Made by a program: the position numbers and the translations under genes
Part shown: piece by piece, positions 6,548-14,113 of the stretch
How positions within the stretch are numbered: the stretch's first letter is position 1
How the letters are laid out: each line of letters begins with the position of its first letter
Notes under the pieces: generated by a model
What the model was told of the DNA's origin: nothing
Databases searched by the model: none
The model's input: only the letters and a program-made list of their open reading frames with translations
Origin: an uncultured Clostridia bacterium
GTDB taxonomy: Bacteria > Bacillota > Clostridia > Christensenellales > Aristaeellaceae
Length of the DNA stretch: 17,502 bases
Direction: 5' to 3'
NCBI GenBank assembly: GCA_934647145.1
Contig: CAKUFB010000028.1
Location: forward strand, 1-17,502

Positions 6548-7741
6548 TCAGATATGAATGACTGACACGCCGTAAAGCGAGAAGGCGAGCCCGGCCAGCG
6601 TCAGCGCGATTTCCCACGCGCTCAGGCGGCGCTCGTCGGCGCACAGGTAGGCGACGTAGTAGGGCACGAGGTCGAAGGCGTAGCGCGCGCCGAACTGGAA
6701 CCCGCCGAACGTTCTGTGCAGCAGGAGCAGGAACATCTGTGCGAGGAACAGCGCCATGCACAGCCATTTGACCGCGTTGAGCCGCCTTTGCGCCGCGTCC
6801 AGCACAAACCGGACGACCAGGCAGATCAGCAGCGGATTGGCCAGAAACAGTGAAAAGCCGAACCTTTTGATCGCCCAGCCGGTTTCGCTCTTTTCAATCG
6901 GCCAGCCCAGCACGACGTTTCGGACGTTGCCCGCCAGGTGCTTCAGCGAAAACTCGCCGTGGGCGCTGCGCATGAACTCGGGCAGGTAATTCGTGCCGAA
7001 CTCGAGCGGATTGCCGAAGCGCGCGTAGTTGTACGCCGCGTAGGCCGCCGCCACGCACAGCCCCAGCGCGATTCCCTTCCACAGGCCGCGCGCCAGCTCG
7101 CGTGTCGCATGCAGTCGCTTCCTGCGCGCCCAAATCAGCATCAAAAGCGGCCCGTACGCGACGTTAAACGGCCTGCAGCCAACCGCCAGCGCGTACAGGA
7201 AAAGCGAAAGGGTGACGCTGCCCCGCGCGGTCAGACAGACCGCGCACGCCGTCAGGCAGAACGCCAGCATCTGCGCCTGATACCACACCGCGCCCTGCGT
7301 GGCCAGCGCCGCCGCCGAGCCGCAGAAGCCGGTCATCAGCGCAATGAAGCCCGCGCGCAGGTTGCCCTGCCTTTTGCGCAGCGCAAAGAACACCGCCAGC
7401 ATGCCGATGAGCGCGTAGAGCTTGATGAGCAGGTTGTCCGGCACGTTGTCGCCGAAGAGAAAGGTCAGCAGGTATACCGGCACGGTGGGCGTGGGCGGAA
7501 AGCTGACGTACCAGTCGCCCTCGTACACGGCCAGCTCCAGCCACGGATAGTCCTTTCCCAGCGAGAGACTGCCGTTTCGCCAGGCCATGGCCTGCAGCGT
7601 ATAGGTGCAATAGGAGCTTTTCCCGGCGAAGGGCGTATTCGTCCAGACGGACAGAAGCGCCCACAGCCCCAGGCTGAGCAGCACGACGCACAGCGCCGTG
7701 AGCCATGCCGCGCCCCTGCCGCCCGATCGCGTATCGTTCAT
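6548..7741 (-). CDS. Polytopic membrane protein, GT-C glycosyltransferase-like
   Basis: A 397-residue integral membrane protein with about 9-10 hydrophobic segments (roughly 11-34, 88-97, 103-121, 129-150, 153-172, 176-200, 223-240, 296-315, 324-342, 376-393). The large first extracytoplasmic loop (35-87, with DYPWLELAVYEGDWYVSFPP) and the segment FGGFQFGARYAFDLVPYYV (345-363) resemble polyprenyl-phosphate-sugar-dependent GT-C enzymes and related DUF-type proteins. The usual early DxD/ExD motif is not obvious, so enzyme activity is uncertain. The frame opens at a TTG ten codons upstream (7771), but AGGAGGAAGAA right before the ATG at 7741 marks the start. It follows the TSCPD gene by 61 bases across a weak terminator, so it may be transcribed partly by read-through from the operon promoted at 12155-12183. 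Confidence 0.6.
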   Translation of the reverse strand: MNDTRSGGRGAAWLTALCVVLLSLGLWALLSVWTNTPFAGKSSYCTYTLQAMAWRNGSLSLGKDYPWLELAVYEGDWYVSFPPTPTVPVYLLTFLFGDNVPDNLLIKLYALIGMLAVFFALRKRQGNLRAGFIALMTGFCGSAAALATQGAVWYQAQMLAFCLTACAVCLTARGSVTLSLFLYALAVGCRPFNVAYGPLLMLIWARRKRLHATRELARGLWKGIALGLCVAAAYAAYNYARFGNPLEFGTNYLPEFMRSAHGEFSLKHLAGNVRNVVLGWPIEKSETGWAIKRFGFSLFLANPLLICLVVRFVLDAAQRRLNAVKWLCMALFLAQMFLLLLHRTFGGFQFGARYAFDLVPYYVAYLCADERRLSAWEIALTLAGLAFSLYGVSVIHI

Positions 7742-7763
7742 TTCTTCCTCCTGTATAAACACA

Positions 7764-7796
7764 GGCGGCAAAAAAAGCGATGCGCCCTTCGCCGCC
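7764..7796 (-). terminator. Weak terminator or attenuator-like structure after the TSCPD gene
   Basis: On the minus strand GCGA (7792-7789), an 8-nt loop and TCGC (7780-7777) are followed by seven T (7776-7770). An overlapping alternative pairs GGCGGC (7796-7791) with GCCGCC (7769-7764), enclosing the T-run. The two foldings share bases and cannot both form. The 4-bp stem is weak, so read-through into the membrane gene is likely. Confidence 0.4.
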
Positions 7797-7802
7797 GAGT
7801 GA

Positions 7803-8054
7803 TTACCTGGCCTCTTCCGCCTTGTAGGCCTCCAGCGCGCGGGCCAGCTGATCCGGGCAGGAGGTGCCGTTGCGGCACTGAATTCCCTTCAGGCGGGAAA
7901 TCGCCTCGTCCAGCGTCAGGCCCTTGGCCAGCGCCGCCACGCCGGTCGTGTTGCCGGTGCAGCCGCCGACGAAGTGGACGGACTCGATTACGTCGTTCTT
8001 GATCTCAATCTCGATTTCGCGCGAGCAGGTTCCCTTGGTCTTGTAGTGATACAT
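7803..8054 (-). CDS. TIGR03905-type TSCPD domain protein
   Basis: An 83-residue protein that is essentially one TSCPD domain, the small zinc-ribbon-like module also found at the C-terminus of B12-dependent ribonucleotide reductases. Four cysteines (10, 32, 60, 66) are placed as in the family: GTCS, GGCTGNT, IQCRNG and TSCPDQLARAL, the last containing the name-giving motif. Length matches the stand-alone clostridial family. Its function is unknown; metal or nucleotide-related binding is suggested by the relatives. The frame extends 14 codons further up, but AGGAGGG six bases before the ATG at 8054, and the family N-terminus YHYKTKGTCS, set the start. It is 11 bases downstream of the anchored-protein gene, so co-transcribed. 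Confidence 0.85.
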   Translation of the reverse strand: MYHYKTKGTCSREIEIEIKNDVIESVHFVGGCTGNTTGVAALAKGLTLDEAISRLKGIQCRNGTSCPDQLARALEAYKAEEAR

Positions 8055-8065
8055 AAGATTCCCTC

Positions 8066-9199
8066 CTAAATTAGCGTCAGGTCGTATAGATACCACTTGT
8101 CCTTCACCTTTTTGAAGAACAGTCGATACGCCGTGGGGTAGGTTTCGGGATCGGCCTTGCGGTAGATGATCGTGTAGTCGTACCGCGTCTCGACGGAGAA
8201 GAAGTCGTCCGCGTACGAAACGTAGTTGCTGACCTGCATGTTGCTGAACTCATAGCCCTTGTGCTTCATGATCCAGTTCGTGTCGAACCGGCGCACGTAG
8301 GAGTACGCCTTGGAGCCTTCGACCAGATCCTGATAGAGCTTGGTGCGCGAGTAGTCGTCGGTCATAAAGCAGCTGAGGCGGCGCACGACCTCCACGATGC
8401 GCTCCTCCAGCTCGCCGGCCATGCGTTCATCGTCGTAATTGAAGGCGGCGGTATAGCTGCTGCCCTCTTTCGTCAGCGCGTTTTCCTCGCCGTACTGGTC
8501 GATGACCCTGACCTCTTTCACGCCGAAGTAGCGCGTAAACTCGTAGACGCAGTCGGTCGGCACGTGCGCGCCCTCGGGCAGTTCCTCGACCGTGAAGATC
8601 GGAATGTCCCGCTCGACGATTTTGTCGTCCGAAAGTGCCTGACCATCCACGTAAACGGTGCTCTTCGTGGGGGCCGTCACGCGATAGGTCTCGCCGCGCA
8701 GCACGCCCGTGGTCTTCATCGTGTCGAGCGTCCAGCCCTCAAAGCCGTATTCGTCCAGCTGGCCATCCTTTTTGAGCGTGAATTCGCCCAGCGGCACGTC
8801 ATCCGCCTTGACCAGGTAGCGCTCAACGCCCTCGATGCCGCTGACCGTCTTTTTGTAGGTGATATTCATGCCGCTCGTCAGCTCGTTCATGTAGTCGACG
8901 TACTGCTGCTTCGTTTCGTCGGTGAACAGGCTCTGATCCTCATAGTTGAACAGCGTATCAAAATCGCGGCTCAGGAAGGTCTGCGCGACCTTTTCCGCCT
9001 CGTATTTGGGCTGGCTGTTTTCATAGGCCGCCAGATATCCGCGCAGGTACCTCATGCCGAACGCCACGGCGAACACCGCCAGCACGATCAGGGTAAAGTA
9101 AATCGTGTAGAAAACCGGGAAGCCCTTTTTCTTCTTCTTTTTTTTGCGCGGCGGCTGGGTATGGCCTTTTTTCTTCCGTTTCTTTTCAACGTCACTCAT
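8066..9199 (-). CDS. Membrane-anchored extracytoplasmic protein of unknown function
   Basis: A 377-residue protein, not assigned to a family. Residues 1-27 are a very basic cytoplasmic tail with a run of seven lysines (19-25); 28-52 is a single transmembrane helix (VFYTIYFTLIVLAVFAVAF); the rest should lie outside. The outer part begins with a segment like the NTF2/SnoaL-type folds often found in anchored clostridial proteins (about 65-115, VAQTFLSRDFDTLFNYEDQSLF) and a short PEGA-like strand STVYVDGQAL (180-189). The C-terminal region (about 260-377) ends in WYLYDLTLI, again like an NTF2-like fold. These fold calls are weak inference. The open frame begins at a TTG (9205), but AGGAGG seven bases before the ATG at 9199 sets the start. 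It sits 12 bases after the phosphodiester glycosidase-like gene and shares its topology and basic tail, suggesting a common site of action. Confidence 0.65.
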   Translation of the reverse strand: MSDVEKKRKKKGHTQPPRKKKKKKKGFPVFYTIYFTLIVLAVFAVAFGMRYLRGYLAAYENSQPKYEAEKVAQTFLSRDFDTLFNYEDQSLFTDETKQQYVDYMNELTSGMNITYKKTVSGIEGVERYLVKADDVPLGEFTLKKDGQLDEYGFEGWTLDTMKTTGVLRGETYRVTAPTKSTVYVDGQALSDDKIVERDIPIFTVEELPEGAHVPTDCVYEFTRYFGVKEVRVIDQYGEENALTKEGSSYTAAFNYDDERMAGELEERIVEVVRRLSCFMTDDYSRTKLYQDLVEGSKAYSYVRRFDTNWIMKHKGYEFSNMQVSNYVSYADDFFSVETRYDYTIIYRKADPETYPTAYRLFFKKVKDKWYLYDLTLI

Positions 9200-9211
9200 G
9201 GCCAAGCCTCC

Positions 9212-10303
9212 TTACCGCACAATGAACGTGGTGGGGATGTGCCGGGAGCCGGTAATCGCCACGCCGTCGTTCAGAATTTCGCCTTCGTAGTAGATGTTGG
9301 ACGAGGAACCGCCGTCCAGGTTGCACGCGTTCACCGCGCCGTAGCGCACCATGATGCTCACCAGATCCGCATAGCTCGCGCCCATGCTGTTGACTTGGCG
9401 GCCGTCAATGACCAGCATCAGCACCGCGCCGTCCGCGCGCTGACCGATGGCCGTGCGCGGATTCAGACCTGAGCTCGCGCCCGAGGACTCGACCGGCTCG
9501 CCGTTGACGACCAGCGCCGGGCCGAAGGAGCAGGCGTCACGGAGCTTGAGCTCCTTGGCCTTATCCCTCGTGAATTTGCCCACGACCAGTATATCGTCCT
9601 CGGTAAAGCCCACGGTCGTCAGATCCGCGCCGCCCTTGCTGTGGCAGATTTCGCCCTGTGAAATGGTCAGTCCGCTGGGCATGCCGCCGTTGCCCATGCC
9701 GCCGCTGTCCGCAAACGCGCCGCCGTTGATCGCGCCGACCGCGTTGTACTTTTCGGCCATTTCCGCAATGCGCATGCCGCGCGCGTCGTCGGTGAAGTAG
9801 TCGCGCGACACGCCCACGCTCACGCGCGAGGGATCGCGAACCACCATCATCCAGCCATGATAGGTCGCGCCGGTGATTTCCTCGACGTAGACGTCCTTTT
9901 CCTCCTGCGCCGCGTCCGTATCAGTCTGATCGGTCTGTTCCTCCGGACGGCGGATGGTCACCAGGCTCAGGTCGGTCTCGCCCTCCGGCTCAATGATCCG
10001 GTTGCGGTCGTTGATGGCGTCGATTTCGGCCTGAGAGTAGAACAGACCGGGCACGAACTTGAGCGCGCTGGTCTCAAACAGCGACTTGGTCACCAAATCA
10101 CCCATTGTCTGCGAGGGGCCGAGGAATATGACGCTCAAAAGCGCGTACGCCGAGCCCAGGATCACTGCAAGGAGGGTGAAAATCGAAAGCACGGTGCGTC
10201 CGACAATGCGGCGGATTTTTTTCCTGCGAATGCGCTTTTTGCGCGCCAGTATGGCCTTTTTGCTCAGTTTCTTCTTCGGTTTCATTTGTTTTTCGGCAGG
10301 CAT
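9212..10303 (-). CDS. Membrane-anchored phosphodiester glycosidase family protein (NAGPA/DUF2233 domain)
   Basis: A 363-residue protein with a long basic cytoplasmic tail (KPKKKLSKK and RKKRIRRKKIRR within residues 8-32), one membrane helix at about 37-60, an acidic Thr/Gln/Asp-rich stretch (108-138), then the catalytic-type domain (about 140-363). This domain shows the family marks AINGGAF (191-197), GGMPSGLTISQGE (206-218), SFGPALVVNG (259-268), NPRTAIGQ (281-288), DGRQ and CNLDGGSSS (327-335). Relatives include the mammalian enzyme that removes GlcNAc from mannose-6-phosphate and bacterial enzymes acting on sugar phosphodiesters. An envelope substrate such as a teichoic-acid-like or phosphoglycan linkage is inferred from its location outside the membrane and its operon with a PIG-L-type deacetylase-like protein. 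AGGAGG lies ten bases before the ATG. Confidence 0.88.
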   Translation of the reverse strand: MPAEKQMKPKKKLSKKAILARKKRIRRKKIRRIVGRTVLSIFTLLAVILGSAYALLSVIFLGPSQTMGDLVTKSLFETSALKFVPGLFYSQAEIDAINDRNRIIEPEGETDLSLVTIRRPEEQTDQTDTDAAQEEKDVYVEEITGATYHGWMMVVRDPSRVSVGVSRDYFTDDARGMRIAEMAEKYNAVGAINGGAFADSGGMGNGGMPSGLTISQGEICHSKGGADLTTVGFTEDDILVVGKFTRDKAKELKLRDACSFGPALVVNGEPVESSGASSGLNPRTAIGQRADGAVLMLVIDGRQVNSMGASYADLVSIMVRYGAVNACNLDGGSSSNIYYEGEILNDGVAITGSRHIPTTFIVR

Positions 10304-10324
10304 CCGGTGTCTTCCTCCTTGAGG

Positions 10325-12115
10325 TTATCCCTCGATGTGTTCAAACAGATCCGTCTTGGACGAATCCTCGCCGACCGTGGACGCGATCAGGCCGTAGCGG
10401 TTCGCTTCAAACTTCTCGTTGGAGCGCGTAATGGACTGCTTGCGCAATGAGGCATACCGGCCAAAGGCCAGCTCCGCCATCTGATTGGCCGTGAGCCCGC
10501 CGAACGCTTCGATCGGCTGCTCGTAATCCAGCTTGACCGTATTGGCCTCGTACTGGTGGATGTAGAGCTTCTTGACCTCCCACGCGCCGTACTTGGAATA
10601 GGACTCCGGATAGGAGGCCGGATCGGCCGCCAGCAGCACCGCGCGCCGAACCAGCGTCGCGGTATAGGTGTGCTGGTGGTTGCCGTCCTCGCCGTTCACG
10701 TTATGCGTCACGATGACGTCCGGCTGCGTGGCGCGGATGCGCTCCACCAGGGCGGAAACCGCGGTCTCCAGATCCCAGGCGTTGACCGCGTCCTCATACT
10801 TGCGCACGTTTTCTTCCTCAAAGCCCAGATAGACCGGCGCGTTGGTCAGGCCGGCAAGCCAGAGCGCGGACATCGATTCCTGCAGCCGGTCGCGGCCGCT
10901 GCCGGACAGGAACACCGCTTCGACGTTCTTTCCGGCGCCCACCGCGGCGGGAATCAGGCCGCCGAAGAGCAGCAGCTCGTCGCCCTGATGCGCGCTGATG
11001 ACCATCAGGTCGGCCTTTTTGTTGCTCTCGTTCCAGCGGGTGACAAGGCGCGAGATCTTGTCCGCCTCGTACAGGCGCACCTCGGCCACGGAGGCGTCCA
11101 GGTTGTTGGTCGTCAGCACCAGCTTGCCCAGGTTTTCCGACAGGCTATGGCTGGTGGAGTACATATTGTAGGAATAGTTTGCCTCGATCGTCTCGACCAG
11201 CTCGCCCGCGCGGTCATAGCACTCCAGCGTGTAGTTGCGCACGCCCTCGATCCACGACAGGCAGATCAGCCCTGCCTGCGGCGAAGCCGGCAGCGTGATG
11301 GTCAGCGGGTCGGTGTCGGAGGAGGGCTTCCAGCCGGTGGAGAGCTTCTCGTCGGTCAGCTGCGCCGGCTTGCCGTGCGCGACCTCCAGCTTGCACTCGG
11401 AGGTCATGCTGGCCGGTTCCTCGTCCGTGCTGCCGGTGACGAAAAAGGTCACGTCCAGCACGTCCGCAGTCACGGTGCCGCTTTCCGCCGTGACGAGCAG
11501 TCGCTTCTCGCCCGAGGTCAGCTTGCGGAACTTGATGTAGTTGTCCAGCCTGACCAGGTCGAAGCTGGTGACGTTGTTCGAGCGATCGAAGGTTTCCTGA
11601 ACGGAAATCTCCTCCGCGAGCGTGGCCTGATTGATCACCTTCACGTACACGGCCGTCAGGGGAAGGGAGGAGGTCACCGTGCCGCGCAGCGTGTAGGAGC
11701 CCTTGCGCTCCAGGATCACCGGGTAGGAGGCGTCCTGAATGCCCGCCTCGAACGCCGCTGCGTCCACGTGCTCCACCTGATCCTCGAAGGTTGAGACGGT
11801 CACAAACTGTGACGAGACGTAGCCCTTTCCGCCGTCGAACTCGATCTGGTACCACTCGCCCTCGGTGCCCGTGATGGTAAACACCTCGCCCGGGCTGACG
11901 TTGCCCACGCGATCATAATTCTTGCCCGGGCCCTTGCGCACGTAGACCTTCGCGTCGATATTCAGCGTACCCTGCGTGATGGTCACCGTATCGTAATAGG
12001 GGGGCGTTATCACCTCGTCGGTCTGCTCCGCGCGTACAGAGCGCGCCGGGAGCGCCGCAAGCAAACCGGCCAGCAGGCCGCAGCATACTTTTTTGATAAG
12101 CGTCTGACGCTTCAT
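10325..12115 (-). CDS. Secreted SH3b - carbohydrate-binding-like - PIG-L deacetylase-like protein
   Basis: A 596-residue exported protein. Residues 1-29 are a signal peptide (basic start, CCGLLAGLLAALPA core, RAE cleavage). An SH3b domain spans about 43-107 (KVYVRKGPGKNYDRVG). A linker domain of beta type covers about 130-230, and about 235-350 resembles a galactose-binding/discoidin-like fold (LTDEKLSTGWKPSSDTDPLTI, then LVLTTNNLDASVAEVRLYE). The PIG-L/LmbE domain runs from about 365 to 550. Its first motif is AHQGDE (375-380) instead of AHPDDE, and its second is GNHQH (478-482) instead of GHPDH. The three metal ligands (His376, Asp379, His482) are kept, but the usual catalytic Asp is Gly378 and the usual relay His is Asn479. 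It may be a variant de-N-acetylase or a non-catalytic sugar-binding protein. First gene of its operon, with GGAGG before the ATG. Confidence 0.85.
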   Translation of the reverse strand: MKRQTLIKKVCCGLLAGLLAALPARSVRAEQTDEVITPPYYDTVTITQGTLNIDAKVYVRKGPGKNYDRVGNVSPGEVFTITGTEGEWYQIEFDGGKGYVSSQFVTVSTFEDQVEHVDAAAFEAGIQDASYPVILERKGSYTLRGTVTSSLPLTAVYVKVINQATLAEEISVQETFDRSNNVTSFDLVRLDNYIKFRKLTSGEKRLLVTAESGTVTADVLDVTFFVTGSTDEEPASMTSECKLEVAHGKPAQLTDEKLSTGWKPSSDTDPLTITLPASPQAGLICLSWIEGVRNYTLECYDRAGELVETIEANYSYNMYSTSHSLSENLGKLVLTTNNLDASVAEVRLYEADKISRLVTRWNESNKKADLMVISAHQGDELLLFGGLIPAAVGAGKNVEAVFLSGSGRDRLQESMSALWLAGLTNAPVYLGFEEENVRKYEDAVNAWDLETAVSALVERIRATQPDVIVTHNVNGEDGNHQHTYTATLVRRAVLLAADPASYPESYSKYGAWEVKKLYIHQYEANTVKLDYEQPIEAFGGLTANQMAELAFGRYASLRKQSITRSNEKFEANRYGLIASTVGEDSSKTDLFEHIEG

Positions 12116-12154
12116 AAGCGGAAACCTCCAGAATGATTCTATATACTCTGTACC

Positions 12155-12183
12155 ATTATAACACGTGCGCCCTGTGATTTCAA
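12155..12183 (-). promoter_or_regulatory. Sigma-A promoter of the PIG-L/phosphodiester glycosidase operon
   Basis: On the minus strand: -35 TTGAAA (12183-12178), a 17-bp spacer and a perfect -10 TATAAT (12160-12155). The expected start is near 12148, about 33 bases before the ATG at 12115. It lies back to back with the promoter at 12250-12278. Confidence 0.85.
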
Positions 12184-12249
12184 CCGCTGCGCGGCGCTTA
12201 ACGGCAACTTCTATTTACAGATTTCCTGACTATTTATTTTCGCCGGGTG

Positions 12250-12278
12250 TTGAATCCGTCCTGAAAATGTGGTATAAT
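12250..12278 (+). promoter_or_regulatory. Sigma-A promoter of the 571-aa multidomain protein
   Basis: -35 TTGAAT (12250-12255), a 17-bp spacer and -10 TATAAT (12273-12278) preceded by TGG, an extended -10. The predicted start near 12285 leaves a leader of about 58 bases before the ATG at 12343. Confidence 0.85.
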
Positions 12279-12342
12279 TATTTCGAATGAGTTGCGTTTT
12301 ATCGATTCGTAGAATAAGCATATACAGGAGGAAGACTGATCC

Positions 12343-14058
12343 ATGCTGGACGATAACGGCCTTGCGGGGCAAATACTCGCCTGCGACCCGCAAGACTTTT
12401 CCCTCGCCGTTCGCCTGCCGGACGGAAGCGGGGGCTCGATTCCCTTTCGCGAGATTACCAGGCAGACCAACCTTTCACCCGAATACGCCGCGCGCCAGGT
12501 GGGGCGGACGCTTTGCATGCTCCCCGCGGCGCAGCCCGGCGTCTATTCGATCAGGGCCTATGAAGAGGCGCAGTTTGAGCGCATCCGCGAGGGCTTTCTG
12601 AATAAAACGCGCAACACCTACCGCGCGCGCTTCAAGCTGATCGCGCCGGGCGGCAAGCTGGCCTTTTATCAGCTGGCGCAGGGCGTCAACGGCGCGGTAC
12701 ACGTCAAGGAGTTTTCCTGCGGCCGGATTGACGACTTCAACCACATCGAAATGCCCCGCGAGCTGCCCGTCATCGTGCGCGAAATCGACGGACAGGGGCG
12801 GCTGGTGCTGACCGCGAAGCCGGCGTTCGGCACGTTTCAGGACGCGGTGGAGCGGCTGAATATCGCGCCCGGCGAGGTGATCTCGGGCACGGTCTGCTTT
12901 CAGTTTCCCAAGGCGGCGGGGGTCATGCTCACGCCGAACATCATGACCCTGGCCGACGCGGAGCAGTTTCCCCCATCCGGCAGCCGGGTTCAGGTGGAAA
13001 TCACGCGCGTGGACTGCGAAACGCACAAGATCCGTTCCCGGCTGATCGGGCCGGTCGATGAGCCGCCCATGCGCCACGCCGACTGGATCGTTGATCTGTC
13101 CGAGGGGTGGACTGACCTTGCCGCCTTTTCCGGGCAGGTCGAGGTCAAAAAGCCCGCCCTCGAGGAGGACGCGCCCAAGGCGCCGCCCGAGCCGCCTTCC
13201 TTTCATCTGGACGCGGAAAGGTCTCCCTTTTCCACCTACCCGAGCGAAACCATCGTGCGCGAGGCCGGCGAGCCGGCCGCGCCGCATACGGCCTATCGCC
13301 TGGCGCACACCGCGCGCGCGGACGAACGGCTGTGCGCCATCGCTCAGGCCGTCGAGGAGCTGCGCTACAGCACCGCCTGGCAGCTTCAGCGCTACCTGTA
13401 CCTGCGCAGAGGGCTGCTCATCGAGCGCAGCAGGCTGGGCGCGCTGCTCGACCGGCTCAGCGCAATGGACGTGATCGCGGCGCTGCGCTTTTCCAGCGGC
13501 GGCGTGGAGTGCAAGTTCAAGACCTATCTTCCCTCGCGCAGCTACCACTGCCTGATGGAGCGCAACCCGCGCAACTTCGGCGAGGCCGACCTGTGCGAGG
13601 AAAACGCGGCGCGCGTCAAGGCCCGCCTGGCCGCCAACCAGCTGCTGCTGGGCATGATGAACGAATCGCGCGGCGCGCTGGCCGAGCCGGATACCCACCC
13701 CTACCTGTTCGACCGGGTGAGCGGCGTGCGCGTGCGGCCCAAGCACGCCTTCTCCTGCGGCGGCTCATACTGCCTGCTCGACGCGTTCCGGCAAAACGAC
13801 CTGGCCGACTGCGAGGAAAAGCTGGCTCGCTACGCGCGCTACTTCGAGGCGAATCCGCAGGAAAACCTGCAGCTGTGCCTGGTGGTTGAGGACGCGCAGG
13901 TGGACGCCTTCGCCGCGGCCGCCGAAAGGGCGAGCCTTCCCTTCCCGGTGCTGCTGACGACCGACCTCGCCTGCCTGCCCGAGCCGCGCTTCGCAAAAAC
14001 CGTGCTTCCGCAGAAAAAAAGCCGCCTGAAGCAGTTCCTCGACCGGCTGATCCGGTAA
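12343..14058 (+). CDS. Multidomain protein of unknown function: OB/S1-like repeats plus winged-helix-like C-terminus
   Basis: A 571-residue cytoplasmic protein that I cannot assign to a named family. The N-terminal half reads as three beta-barrel segments of the S1/OB type: about 1-65 (GLAGQILACDPQDFSLAVRLPDGSGGSIPFREI has the G..G.I......V.L..G..G.IPF pattern), about 90-160 and about 172-235 (PGEVISGTVCF ... VQVEITRVD). A Pro/Glu-rich linker follows (268-315). Residues 328-395 look like a winged helix (LRYSTAWQLQRYLYLRRGLLIERSRLGALLDRLSAMDVI). The rest (about 400-545, with LLDAFRQNDLADCEEKLARYARYF) loosely recalls the replication-relaxation (MobC-like) fold, where an acidic residue precedes ExK and a KLxxY helix. 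The basic tail KKSRLKQFLDRL ends it. These are pattern judgements, not searches. AGGAGG is 11 bases before the ATG; the gene has its own promoter and no close partner. Confidence 0.7.
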   Translation: MLDDNGLAGQILACDPQDFSLAVRLPDGSGGSIPFREITRQTNLSPEYAARQVGRTLCMLPAAQPGVYSIRAYEEAQFERIREGFLNKTRNTYRARFKLIAPGGKLAFYQLAQGVNGAVHVKEFSCGRIDDFNHIEMPRELPVIVREIDGQGRLVLTAKPAFGTFQDAVERLNIAPGEVISGTVCFQFPKAAGVMLTPNIMTLADAEQFPPSGSRVQVEITRVDCETHKIRSRLIGPVDEPPMRHADWIVDLSEGWTDLAAFSGQVEVKKPALEEDAPKAPPEPPSFHLDAERSPFSTYPSETIVREAGEPAAPHTAYRLAHTARADERLCAIAQAVEELRYSTAWQLQRYLYLRRGLLIERSRLGALLDRLSAMDVIAALRFSSGGVECKFKTYLPSRSYHCLMERNPRNFGEADLCEENAARVKARLAANQLLLGMMNESRGALAEPDTHPYLFDRVSGVRVRPKHAFSCGGSYCLLDAFRQNDLADCEEKLARYARYFEANPQENLQLCLVVEDAQVDAFAAAAERASLPFPVLLTTDLACLPEPRFAKTVLPQKKSRLKQFLDRLIR

Positions 14059-14083
14059 AAAGACGGATTTTCTCACATTTATC

Positions 14084-14112
14084 TTGACTTTCGATCGGCT
14101 TCAGGATACAAT
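14084..14112 (+). promoter_or_regulatory. Sigma-A promoter upstream of the YczE-like gene
   Basis: -35 TTGACT (14084-14089), a 17-bp spacer and -10 TACAAT (14107-14112). The predicted start near 14119 lies inside the left arm of the terminator-like hairpin at 14114-14164, so a transcript from here would meet that structure at once. Confidence 0.65.
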
Positions 14113-14113
14113 G

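Noticed and set aside
9121..9150. A-rich slippery run (A AAA AAG on the minus strand) in the poly-lysine tail of the anchored protein, suggesting programmed frameshifting
   Set aside because: The -1 frame leads to a sequence without recognisable function, there is no obvious stimulatory structure, and the zero frame continues into a normal transmembrane helix. The lysine codons alone explain the run.
12475..13746. A 423-codon minus-strand open frame opposite the 571-aa protein
   Set aside because: Its composition is typical of an antisense shadow, and the plus-strand gene has a promoter, a ribosome binding site and domain-like patterns.
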